From an uncultured Proteiniphilum sp. (lineage in GTDB: Bacteria > Bacteroidota > Bacteroidia > Bacteroidales > Dysgonomonadaceae), in NCBI RefSeq assembly GCF_937873925.1, contig NZ_CALNAT010000006.1, positions 1 to 25,356 of the forward strand: DNA of 25,356 bases, in the 5' to 3' direction. Under the pieces are notes generated by a model. The model was not told the DNA's origin, made no database searches, and saw only the letters and a program-made list of their open reading frames with translations. A program made the translations under genes and the position numbers. Numbering within the stretch: position 1 is the stretch's first letter; each line of letters starts with the position of its first letter. Shown here one piece after another: positions 14,881-22,433 of this stretch.

Positions 14881-15018
14881 ATGAATATATATTTTATCCA
14901 CTATAACGGTAATACTTGCACAGCATGCTGTATGGCGATGTGTTGTTGTATGCCTATGTATATGTATATGTATATGTATATGGCCGGGAAGCGTATCGTA
15001 TTGGATAGGGGAAAGTAG
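14881..15018 (+). CDS. Cys/Met-rich leader peptide 3 (45 aa)
   Basis: Homologous to leader 2: it starts MNIYFIHYN, ends IVLDRGK, and has a Cys/Met core with Cys at 13, 16, 17, 21, 22, 23 and Met at 18, 20, 24, 26, 28, 30, 32, 34. Part of the core is a hexanucleotide microsatellite (ATGTAT, 4.5 units, 14956-14982) that encodes Met-Tyr repeats. The start is placed at 14881 by alignment with leader 2; the frame is open back to an ATG at 14821 that overlaps the DUF4395 stop, which would give 65 aa. A terminator begins 29 nt after the stop codon. It would control SusC2/SusD2 separately from the upstream M14 and DUF4395 genes. Confidence 0.82.
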   Translation: MNIYFIHYNGNTCTACCMAMCCCMPMYMYMYMYMAGKRIVLDRGK

Positions 15019-15063
15019 TATTATCGCAAAATAGAGAAAGCATAAAAAAAACTCCACCGATAC
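14895..15063 (+). promoter_or_regulatory. Attenuator 3: competing 1:2 and 2:3 helices
   Basis: Segment 1, TATCCA (14895-14900), pairs with TGGATA (15002-15007), extended by 3 bp beyond a mismatch; this helix is weaker than its counterpart in attenuator 2. The antiterminator is conserved exactly: GTATTGG (14998-15004) with CCGATAC (15057-15063), and GGGG (15008-15011) with CTCC (15052-15055). The first Cys codon is at 14917-14919, shortly after segment 1. The segment preceding the terminator (AGAGAAAG followed by an A-rich run) is also shared with attenuator 2. Confidence 0.65.
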
Positions 15064-15084
15064 GGCTTCGGTGGAGTTTTTTTT
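15048..15084 (+). terminator. Intrinsic terminator of attenuator 3
   Basis: A 13-bp perfect stem, AAAACTCCACCGA (15048-15060) with TCGGTGGAGTTTT (15068-15080), loop TACGGCT, T run to 15084. Stem and loop are almost identical to the terminator at 4471-4506. It lies 219 bp before susC2; the intervening 15085-15230 sequence is A/T-rich with no ORF or clear promoter. Confidence 0.88.
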
Positions 15085-15230
15085 AAAAATTTCGTATAAA
15101 TATTCACAAGTAAAACAACTATAAAATTATGAGCCTATGATGAAACAATAGAATAGTATCCAATTTAATTTCGGGAAATTTTTTAATACTGAAATAACAA
15201 CAGTATCCATTTAATAAAAATCAATTCGAA

Positions 15231-15300
15231 GATAAGCGCCTCCATAAGCCAATTGCAGTCGGACGCGGAAGCGCTTCTTTTCACTCTAAAAAGTTTTAGA
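15231..15300 (+). promoter_or_regulatory. Conserved structured 5' element of susC2 (copy B)
   Basis: Second copy of the element at 5526-5593. AAGCGC (15234-15239) pairs with GCGCTT (15271-15276), and the inner AGCCAATTGCAGTCGGACGCGGAAGCGCTT stretch is unchanged from copy A. The A/T hairpin before the ATG is longer here, TCTAAAA (15285-15291) with TTTTAGA (15294-15300), so it has changed by compensated insertion while keeping its position 2 nt before the start codon. This argues that the hairpin itself is selected. Confidence 0.6.
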
Positions 15301-15302
15301 AT

Positions 15303-18300
15303 ATGACAAATATATCACTTTTCTTTAAGAGGAGAGATATCCGGCCGGACACCGGGAAACGTTCTTGCGTTTTTTTTATAAGCTTATTTATAGCGATTGG
15401 CACTTACAGCCAGGTTTCGCTTCAAGGAATTGTTGTCGATGATGCACATGTCCCCATCGTCGGGGCAACGGTCGCGATACGATCGACTTCCACTGGCGTG
15501 ATTACCGATATTGACGGGAAATTCAGCCTTGTCACCAAGCAGCCACTCCCCGTTACCCTTACGGTAAGCTTCCTTGGATACGGAACCCGGGAAGTCGACG
15601 TGTATGGAGCCGAATCACCCGTCCATGTGGTGCTGACAGAGGACTTTAACTATCTCGATGAGATAGTAGTAATAGGTTACGGCACCCAGCAGCGGAAAGA
15701 ATTGACAGGCTCCATCGCTACTGTTTCGAAAGCGCATCTGGAATACAACGTGGCTCCTTCGGTGGATGCTTTGTTGGGCGGGGCAATAGCGGGGGTAAAC
15801 GTGACACAGAGTTCGGGACAACCCGGTTCACCGGCAAATATACGCGTTCGCGGCGGCAACTCCATCAACGCGAGCAATGACCCGCTCTACGTGATAGACG
15901 GGTTTCTCTTTTTCAGCGACAACTCTTCCACGAAAGTAGGGATCGGGGGTATAGAAGGAGAATCCAACCCTTTGAACTTACTTAATCCTTCAGACATTGA
16001 ATCAATAGAGGTGTTGAAAGATGTATCCGCGACCGCTATTTATGGCTCACGCGGCTCCAACGGTGTGATTCTTATCACAACCAAAAAGGGGCAAAAAGGA
16101 CGAAGTTCGGTTAATTACCTCTACTCTTCAGGCTGGAGCCAATCGGCCAAAAAATTAGATTTACTCAATGCTTCACAATGGGCAAGAATGCAAAAGGATT
16201 ACTTTCTCAACAAACCGGGATACAGTGATGCACAAATCGAGCAATTAGGTGGAGGGTACGATTGGCAGAATGCCGTTTTGCAAACGGGCTTCATTCAAAA
16301 TCATTCGCTTACGATTAGCGGTGGAGAGGAGAAATCTCAATACTTCCTGTCGGGCAATTATCTTTCCCAGGAGGGAATCATTCTCAATTCGGGATTCGAC
16401 CGCTTTGTTACCCGGATAAACTACGATAGAGACGTGTTTGACAATTTCAACGTGGGTGTAACCCTTACTGCCAACAAGAGTACCCAAAACAGTTTAACCA
16501 CGTTTGAAGGAGTCAACTATAACAGTTCTCCTTACTCCAAGGGCATTGCCAATTCGTTGACTTACGCACTCTATATCCCCCCTGTCGTGCCGTTTTATAA
16601 CAGCGATGGCAGTTATAATTACAACAATCCGTTCGAGTACGCCTATTTGCGTTATGTTGATAAAACGGCAAATCCCATCTCCGATCTTAAAAACAGTACG
16701 GCCAGAACAGTCAATACCGTTTTCCTTGGTAATTTCTTCGCCCGGTATTCACCCGTGGAAGGGCTGACGGCAAAAATCAATGTGGCAAGCAATATAAGCC
16801 ATACCACGCAAAGCTATTTCTCGCCTTCTTATACCGCACTGGGGTTAGAACCCATAGGTATCGGCGGCATAGGAAATAAACGAGTAGAAATTCTACTATC
16901 TGAATTTACTTTGTCGTATGCAAAAAGACTGAAGGATATACATGCTTTCGATGCCTTGGCCGGCTTCACTTATCAGGATACGAAAACAAACTTCCTCACC
17001 ACGATGAGCGCGGGCTTTACGAATGAAGAGTTAGGCGTGGATAATTTACAGGATGGTACACCTTATGGAGCACGACCGATTTTCAGCGGTTCTACAAAAG
17101 GTAAATTGTATTCGTTGCTCGGTAGAGTAAACTACTCGCTTCTCGAACGTTATCATCTTACGGCTAATTTTCGGAGTGATTATTCCACGCGTTTTGCAAA
17201 AAATTACAAGTGGGGTATCTTCCCCTCTATCGGGTTATCATGGAATATCAATGAAGAAGCATTTCTGAAAGATTTCAGGAAATTATCCAACCTGAAACTG
17301 CGTATGAGCGCCGGAAGCGTTGGAAATCAGGAGATAGGCAATTACGAATACATTCAAACATTGGAAGCCATACGGTACAACGGGGAAGTGGCTTACCGGG
17401 TGAACAACAGTGGTAACGAAGATTTAAAGTGGGAGACAACCACGCAATACAATATAGGTGTTGACGCAGGCATCCTGAACAACCGGATTACAGCTACGGC
17501 GGACCTGTACTACAAAAAGACCTCCGACCTGTTGCTGCGTGTTCCTCCAAAATTAGGAGAAGAGAACGAACAGTTAGTCAACGTGGGTAACGTCAGCAAC
17601 AAAGGTATAGAGTTCTCAATAAACGGGGTACTCGTGGATAATCAACGGTTTAGATGGTCTCTGTCAGGTAACATCGCGCGGAATATAAACAAAATAACAA
17701 GATTGTACGACGATGTGACGGCTTTGGAACATGGTGTGGAAATCCTTCGTGTCGGGGAATCGCTCGGTTCGTTTTACGGGTTGGAATTTGCCGGCGTGGT
17801 GCAGAAAGATGAAGACGTCTCCGCACTTCCTACAACCCCGGCATATACCACTCTTCAACCCGGCGACCCGAAATTCGTCGATCACAATCAAGACAATCAC
17901 ATTGATAAAAATGACCGGATCGTGTTGGGCAGCAAACAGCCGGACTTTACCTATGGTTTTTCTTCTTCGTTCAATTACCGGAACTTTGATGTGTTCGTAT
18001 TGTTCCAGGGCTCGGAGGGAAACAAAGTGTATAACCAACTGAGGCGCTACCTGGAAAGTCCGAACGATGCCTACAATGCGTCAGCCGCACTGCTCGACAG
18101 TTGGACGGAAACAAACCCGTCTAATACTGTTCCGAGAATCACCAATGTGCCACTATCTTCCGAATTGGACAGCCGTTATATCGAGGACGCCTCCTATTTG
18201 AGGTTGAAAACCCTGACATTGGGTTACAGCATGAATAAAATCCCGTTTGCCTCATCGAATTTTCCGCTGAAAGTCCGGATTTTTGCCACAGCTCAAAACC

Positions 18301-18413
18301 TGCTTACGCTGACCGGGTACAAAGGGTATGATCCCGAAAATTCAAAGGGCATTGACCTAGGTACTTACCCTATGGCGAGAACATTTTCCGTGGGAGCAAA
18401 CGTGTCGTTTTAA
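15303..18413 (+). CDS. SusC/RagA-family TonB-dependent outer-membrane transporter (SusC2)
   Basis: A 1036-residue paralogue of SusC1. It shares the opening MTNISLF and then diverges: an N-terminal extension and signal peptide (hydrophobic 21-33, cleavage near TYSQ), a carboxypeptidase-regulatory-like domain about 38-110 (GIVVDDAHVPIVGA, VSFLGYGTREV), TonB-box-like DEIVVIGYGTQQRKE at about 118-132, a plug with YVIDGF and LKDVSATAIYGSRGSNGV, and a barrel ending in ANVSF. The plug and barrel differ enough from SusC1 to suggest a different substrate or form. susD2 starts 83 bp later. Five internal Met and no Cys beyond the signal peptide place it in the sulfur-poor set. Expression is probably gated by attenuator 3. 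Confidence 0.95.
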   Translation: MTNISLFFKRRDIRPDTGKRSCVFFISLFIAIGTYSQVSLQGIVVDDAHVPIVGATVAIRSTSTGVITDIDGKFSLVTKQPLPVTLTVSFLGYGTREVDVYGAESPVHVVLTEDFNYLDEIVVIGYGTQQRKELTGSIATVSKAHLEYNVAPSVDALLGGAIAGVNVTQSSGQPGSPANIRVRGGNSINASNDPLYVIDGFLFFSDNSSTKVGIGGIEGESNPLNLLNPSDIESIEVLKDVSATAIYGSRGSNGVILITTKKGQKGRSSVNYLYSSGWSQSAKKLDLLNASQWARMQKDYFLNKPGYSDAQIEQLGGGYDWQNAVLQTGFIQNHSLTISGGEEKSQYFLSGNYLSQEGIILNSGFDRFVTRINYDRDVFDNFNVGVTLTANKSTQNSLTTFEGVNYNSSPYSKGIANSLTYALYIPPVVPFYNSDGSYNYNNPFEYAYLRYVDKTANPISDLKNSTARTVNTVFLGNFFARYSPVEGLTAKINVASNISHTTQSYFSPSYTALGLEPIGIGGIGNKRVEILLSEFTLSYAKRLKDIHAFDALAGFTYQDTKTNFLTTMSAGFTNEELGVDNLQDGTPYGARPIFSGSTKGKLYSLLGRVNYSLLERYHLTANFRSDYSTRFAKNYKWGIFPSIGLSWNINEEAFLKDFRKLSNLKLRMSAGSVGNQEIGNYEYIQTLEAIRYNGEVAYRVNNSGNEDLKWETTTQYNIGVDAGILNNRITATADLYYKKTSDLLLRVPPKLGEENEQLVNVGNVSNKGIEFSINGVLVDNQRFRWSLSGNIARNINKITRLYDDVTALEHGVEILRVGESLGSFYGLEFAGVVQKDEDVSALPTTPAYTTLQPGDPKFVDHNQDNHIDKNDRIVLGSKQPDFTYGFSSSFNYRNFDVFVLFQGSEGNKVYNQLRRYLESPNDAYNASAALLDSWTETNPSNTVPRITNVPLSSELDSRYIEDASYLRLKTLTLGYSMNKIPFASSNFPLKVRIFATAQNLLTLTGYKGYDPENSKGIDLGTYPMARTFSVGANVSF

Positions 18414-18496
18414 ATAAATGGTAAATAAATAATTTCTAAATGCAATCTGCCATTCATTCAATCAATTTATTATTAATAATTTAAAGTTTAAAAAAG

Positions 18497-20221
18497 ATGA
18501 AAAAAAACTTTTTTTGCATTTTGACTTTCGTAGTCATAGCAGTTAGCACTATCATTCTGTCTTCGTGTGAAGGTAATGGACCTGATGACCCCGTGATAAC
18601 GGGCGAATCGGTATGGAAAACAGATCAGGAAGCATTGGCGCAAGCAAATGCCATTTATCCTCCTCTGCAAAGATTAAGCTCTTCATATTCATTTTTGTTG
18701 GAGTCAGCAACGGAAAATACCATCAGCTTCGAAGGAGCGGATGATGCGGACGGGCCATTGGTAAGTCTTTTCAAGACGGACGTGAACAACTGGTACCCTA
18801 CAAAAATATTTAATTATCTGTACGTGAGCGTCGGCGAAGCCAATCGTACAATTGAAAAAGCCGATTCCAGCAGCGTTACTCCAAATCTTTCGCAGGCAGT
18901 TATCGACCTTGCAAGAGCACGGGCGCAGTTTATTCGTGGGTTGAACTATCTGTATTTGACACAGTTGTGGGGTGAAGTTCCGCTTATTTTAAGCACAAAA
19001 GCAACGTCGGCGGAACAAACTACGCGCAAGTCCATCGATGAGGTTTATACCCAAATAGTAAAAGATCTGACGGAAGCGGAGGCTGCTTTGCCCGGGTACG
19101 ATCAAGTTCGTTCTAATCCAAGTAAAGGTGCTGCCAATGCCATTCTGGCGCGTGCATACCTGCAATGGGCCGGCAAACCTCTTCCACAAAGTGAAGTAGC
19201 CGCCATTGCCACGAGTAAAAACGACCCCGGTTCATTCTCCTGGGATCGGGATAAACTGCAAAAGGCAGTAGAATATGCCGGCAAAGTAATAAACAGCGGA
19301 AATTTTCAGTTAGAAACAGATTTTGAGAAAAACTTTGGCGTACCTGCTGAGAACCGTTCGGTAGAGCATATCTTCACTATCCATCATGACGGCGACGGCA
19401 AAGGCGATGCGCAAGGTAATCACCAGACACACTGTCCTTTTACATTCCGTTTCGACTTGTACAGAGACAATCATATCGGACCGGCTGACGTTACCTTGTT
19501 GGATAAATTTTCCGATACGGACAAGCGTAAAAGATTTTCTCTCTTTACACGCTTATACAACCAGGATGAACCGTTAGTAACTTCCCCTGATCGACCGACA
19601 AAAGCTGAAGATTATAAAAGATACGATTATATATACCCGGCGACTTCGCCGCGCGTAGGTAAATTTGTGCATCGCAATGCTAGTTTCCCGGAAGTGGCAC
19701 CCGGCTCGGAAGCCGCTCAACCAAACGACATAAACCGTATAGAGATACGTTATGCCGAAGTGTTGCTGACCAAAGCGGAAGCGTTGTTTTATTTGGATAA
19801 AAAAACAGAAGCCGCCCAGGTTATCAATCAATTGCGCCAAAGAGCCGGTTTGGATACTTACTCCACCCTTACGCAAGCCCAATTGGAAGAAGAATGGTAT
19901 TTGGAACTCTACTTTGAACAGAGACATTGGATCAACCTTGTACGTTGGCGCAAGTTAGTAAACACTGTATTAACGGAAACCCCGAAATTTGAATATTATA
20001 AAGAGGATTACAAGTCTGTAGAGTCTCAAGTAGCTAAATTTGGACCGGAAAACGACGGTAGCGCCGAGGGCAGCGTCAAGACCAACTATCCATTCTTTGC
20101 TAAAATTTACAAACACCTCCATTCAAAAACGGATAATGTAAGCGGTAAGTTTTATCGTTTCCCTATTCCTAAAGGGTTGAATGGGAATGATCTGGGTATA
20201 GACCAGAATCCCGGCTATTAA
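18497..20221 (+). CDS. SusD/RagB-family surface lipoprotein (SusD2)
   Basis: Partner of SusC2. The signal peptide ends in lipobox LSSC with lipidated Cys24, followed by EGNGPDDP. SusD helical repeats appear as ARAQFIRGLNYLYLTQLWGEVPLI and KGAANAILARAYLQWAG, and the C-terminal domain has EIRYAEVLLTKAEALFYL, INQLRQRAGL, WYLELYFEQRHWINLVRWRK and ends YRFPIPKGLNGNDLGIDQNPGY. The length of 574 is within the family range. It contains no Met other than the initiator and a single Cys in the mature chain besides the lipid anchor. It differs strongly from SusD1 in sequence and length. Confidence 0.94.
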   Translation: MKKNFFCILTFVVIAVSTIILSSCEGNGPDDPVITGESVWKTDQEALAQANAIYPPLQRLSSSYSFLLESATENTISFEGADDADGPLVSLFKTDVNNWYPTKIFNYLYVSVGEANRTIEKADSSSVTPNLSQAVIDLARARAQFIRGLNYLYLTQLWGEVPLILSTKATSAEQTTRKSIDEVYTQIVKDLTEAEAALPGYDQVRSNPSKGAANAILARAYLQWAGKPLPQSEVAAIATSKNDPGSFSWDRDKLQKAVEYAGKVINSGNFQLETDFEKNFGVPAENRSVEHIFTIHHDGDGKGDAQGNHQTHCPFTFRFDLYRDNHIGPADVTLLDKFSDTDKRKRFSLFTRLYNQDEPLVTSPDRPTKAEDYKRYDYIYPATSPRVGKFVHRNASFPEVAPGSEAAQPNDINRIEIRYAEVLLTKAEALFYLDKKTEAAQVINQLRQRAGLDTYSTLTQAQLEEEWYLELYFEQRHWINLVRWRKLVNTVLTETPKFEYYKEDYKSVESQVAKFGPENDGSAEGSVKTNYPFFAKIYKHLHSKTDNVSGKFYRFPIPKGLNGNDLGIDQNPGY

Positions 20222-20232
20222 AGGGCAAACTT

Positions 20233-20271
20233 TCTCCCTGCTCTTTATTGAACAGGGGGATTACTTTATTT
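20233..20271 (+). terminator. Likely terminator closing the SusC2/SusD2 unit
   Basis: TCTCCCTG (20233-20240) pairs with CAGGGGGA (20253-20260), 8 bp with one T.G, loop 12 nt, followed by the T-rich TTACTTTATTTT (20261-20272). The T tract is interrupted, so termination may be partial. It coincides with the right-hand limit of the sulfur-poor genes. Confidence 0.55.
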
Positions 20272-20272
20272 T

Positions 20273-21022
20273 ATGCATAAAATGATTTCGTTATTTTTGC
20301 GAATAACAGCTGTAGCCCTTCCTCTATTGTTGCTTGGAGGAGAATGCGGCTCTAAACGGGATATTCATAAGATATCTTATGATCCCGGATTGCCTTTGGG
20401 CGGAGCGGCCGGACACGAAAGGGCTTTTGATGTAAAGAACTCGCCGTATTATACATCCATCGATTTTTATAATAAAAAAAGTACGGAATCACTTACTTTG
20501 ATCGAAAATTTCAGGACTATCCAGCAAGCTACTGAGGTAACCTGTGGACCGGTGTGTGCGCTTATGGTACTGGAACATTACGGGAAACGGGAAGGATATA
20601 ACGAGAAACGGCTTCAGGAATTACGCGGAACAGACCAGGATACAACATACCTGCGGCATCTCATCCGTATCTTTGACGAGATCGGCGGGTTTAAGTACAA
20701 ATCGACTTACGATTATCAATATCCGAACCGGGAAACGATCCCCGAGGATTTTTTCCTGGAATACCTTCAACGGGGCATCCCTGTTATTGTTGGAACGGAT
20801 ACATGGAACGGTCATTGGCAGATAATCATCGGATACGATACGATGGGCACTCCATGTACTGCCGATGATGTACTGATCCTGGCAGAGCCTTACGACACCA
20901 CCGACCATAATCAGGACGGTTATACGATTGTCTCCTGGCAGTACTTTTATTGCGGTATCTGGCGGAATCATTTCGATCCGGATTATACATGGGGATTGTT
21001 CCTGGCTGTCTGGCCCGAATGA
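20273..21022 (+). CDS. Exported C39-like (papain-fold) cysteine peptidase
   Basis: A 249-residue protein with an N-terminal hydrophobic segment (about 5-22). It resembles Peptidase_C39-like proteins: Gln85 followed by the nucleophile Cys91 in TCGPVCALMVLEHYG, His181 in GHWQIIIGYD, and an acidic residue in AEPYDTT (D208) as the probable third member of the triad. Phytochelatin-synthase-like enzymes, which cleave glutathione, share this fold and motif order, so a thiol-peptide substrate is conceivable but unproven. A Cys at 25 sits where a lipoprotein Cys might be, but Glu at -1 makes a poor lipobox. The ATG at 20282 is an alternative start. Met/Cys content is ordinary (3 and 5), unlike the genes just upstream. 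Confidence 0.68.
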   Translation: MHKMISLFLRITAVALPLLLLGGECGSKRDIHKISYDPGLPLGGAAGHERAFDVKNSPYYTSIDFYNKKSTESLTLIENFRTIQQATEVTCGPVCALMVLEHYGKREGYNEKRLQELRGTDQDTTYLRHLIRIFDEIGGFKYKSTYDYQYPNRETIPEDFFLEYLQRGIPVIVGTDTWNGHWQIIIGYDTMGTPCTADDVLILAEPYDTTDHNQDGYTIVSWQYFYCGIWRNHFDPDYTWGLFLAVWPE

Positions 21023-21027
21023 ATATT

Positions 21028-21082
21028 GCTAAATCAGTAAATCAGAAAAAATCTTGAGTCTTGGCTCTTGCATCTTGTATCT
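21028..21082. repeat. Period-8 then period-7 intergenic micro-repeats
   Basis: GCTAAATC AGTAAATC (21028-21043) repeats the octamer pattern NNNAAATC seen at 11448. It is followed by four heptamers, TCTTGAG TCTTGGC TCTTGCA TCTTGTA (21052-21079). The array fills the gap between the peptidase and M20 genes. Function is unknown. Confidence 0.65.
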
Positions 21083-21096
21083 AAATTATTAATCAT

Positions 21097-22380
21097 ATGA
21101 GCAATTACATAAAATCAGGCATAATGCCGCTTATTTGTGCCTTTTGCATGTCGCCGCTATGGGGGCAGCAGGCCGTGGATGGAGAGGTTGTCCTTGAGCA
21201 GGTTCGATCCGTGGACGATTACGTCAGGGAGATAAGGGGATATTTGCATGAACATCCCGAATTGTCGGGACAGGAATTTGAAACCGCGCGTTTTATTCAA
21301 TCGGAAATTGCAAAATTGGGCCTGCCCGTCACCAAAGTCCCGGGAACCGGCTTTTATGCTGTCCTCGATACGAAGCGTCCGGGAAAGACCGTTGGCCTGC
21401 GTGCCGATATCGACGCGCTGCCCCTTCAGGAAAATCCATACAATTTAAAGCAAAAGAAAAAATGGGTTTCCAAAAATGAAGGTGTCTCCCATGCTTGCGG
21501 ACATGACGGACACACCGCCATTCTACTCGGCGTTGCCAACATTCTCACCAATCTGAAGGACCGGTTGAACGGGAAGATCATTTTCATCTTTGAAGAAGGC
21601 GAAGAGACAAATTCCGGTATTGACCCGATGATTGAAGCATTGCGCCCGTTGAAGATAGACGCTATTTATGGTAATCACCTGAAATCGAATTTGAATACAG
21701 GGGAACTGTTCATCCGGGAAGGGCCGATTATGGCAGGCACTGGTACGATAGCGTTTGACGTGACCGGGCGGGGCGGCCATGCTTCTCGTCCCGATTTGTC
21801 GGTCAACCCGGTATTTGCCGCCGCCAATATACTCACCGGTATCTCCATCGCCTGGAATAACCAACGCGACATTACCAAAACCGTAACGTTGGGTATTACC
21901 CGGATTCAGGGGGGAGAGGTATATAACGTTATTCCCAATTCGGTGTTTATTGGCGGCACTCTTCGCTTTTTCGACAAGGAAGAAGGGGAAAAAAGCTTTG
22001 TCCTCTTGCGGAAAGTAAGTGAAGATATCGCGTCGGCGCACAACTGTTCGGTTGCGTTTCACGACAACATGGGCGTCGCATTGAATCCCATGGTCAATGA
22101 CACCGTGCTGACGCGTTTTACCCGTGAAGCCGTGGAGGAAATTTATCCCGGCCACATCGTTACCGACGAACAATATATATGGTATGCCGCCGAAACTTTC
22201 ACGAAATACAGTCAACTGGCGCCGACGGTTTTTGTATTTCCCGGGATCAGGAACTACGAATTGGGGAGCGGGGCGGAACACCACAACGACCGTTTCGACC
22301 TCGACGAAGACGCGCTCCAATATGCCGTGGGCGCAATGGTACAGTTTGCAGTACAGTACTTACATTCATATGCGGACTAA
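21097..22380 (+). CDS. Exported M20-family amidohydrolase (hippurate hydrolase/AbgB/IAA-amidohydrolase group)
   Basis: A 427-residue metal-dependent amidohydrolase that removes acyl groups from N-acyl amino acids or similar conjugates. The metal site shows Cys134 and His136 (SHACGHDGHTA), Glu167-168 (EEGEE), His194 (GNHL) and a His near the C-terminus (GAEHHNDRFD). His228 in GRGGHAS belongs to the dimerisation domain. An N-terminal hydrophobic segment ending in LWGQQ suggests export. The family includes enzymes that deacetylate N-acetylcysteine and related sulfur compounds, so a role in thiol salvage beside the sulfur-sparing block is possible, but nothing in the sequence fixes the substrate. 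The DAACS transporter starts 53 bp later, suggesting an operon that hydrolyses a conjugate and imports the product. Confidence 0.88.
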   Translation: MSNYIKSGIMPLICAFCMSPLWGQQAVDGEVVLEQVRSVDDYVREIRGYLHEHPELSGQEFETARFIQSEIAKLGLPVTKVPGTGFYAVLDTKRPGKTVGLRADIDALPLQENPYNLKQKKKWVSKNEGVSHACGHDGHTAILLGVANILTNLKDRLNGKIIFIFEEGEETNSGIDPMIEALRPLKIDAIYGNHLKSNLNTGELFIREGPIMAGTGTIAFDVTGRGGHASRPDLSVNPVFAAANILTGISIAWNNQRDITKTVTLGITRIQGGEVYNVIPNSVFIGGTLRFFDKEEGEKSFVLLRKVSEDIASAHNCSVAFHDNMGVALNPMVNDTVLTRFTREAVEEIYPGHIVTDEQYIWYAAETFTKYSQLAPTVFVFPGIRNYELGSGAEHHNDRFDLDEDALQYAVGAMVQFAVQYLHSYAD

Positions 22381-22433
22381 CCGGAAAATAAATTATCCGA
22401 TGGAGATAGTTTTATGAAAAATCAAATAATCGT

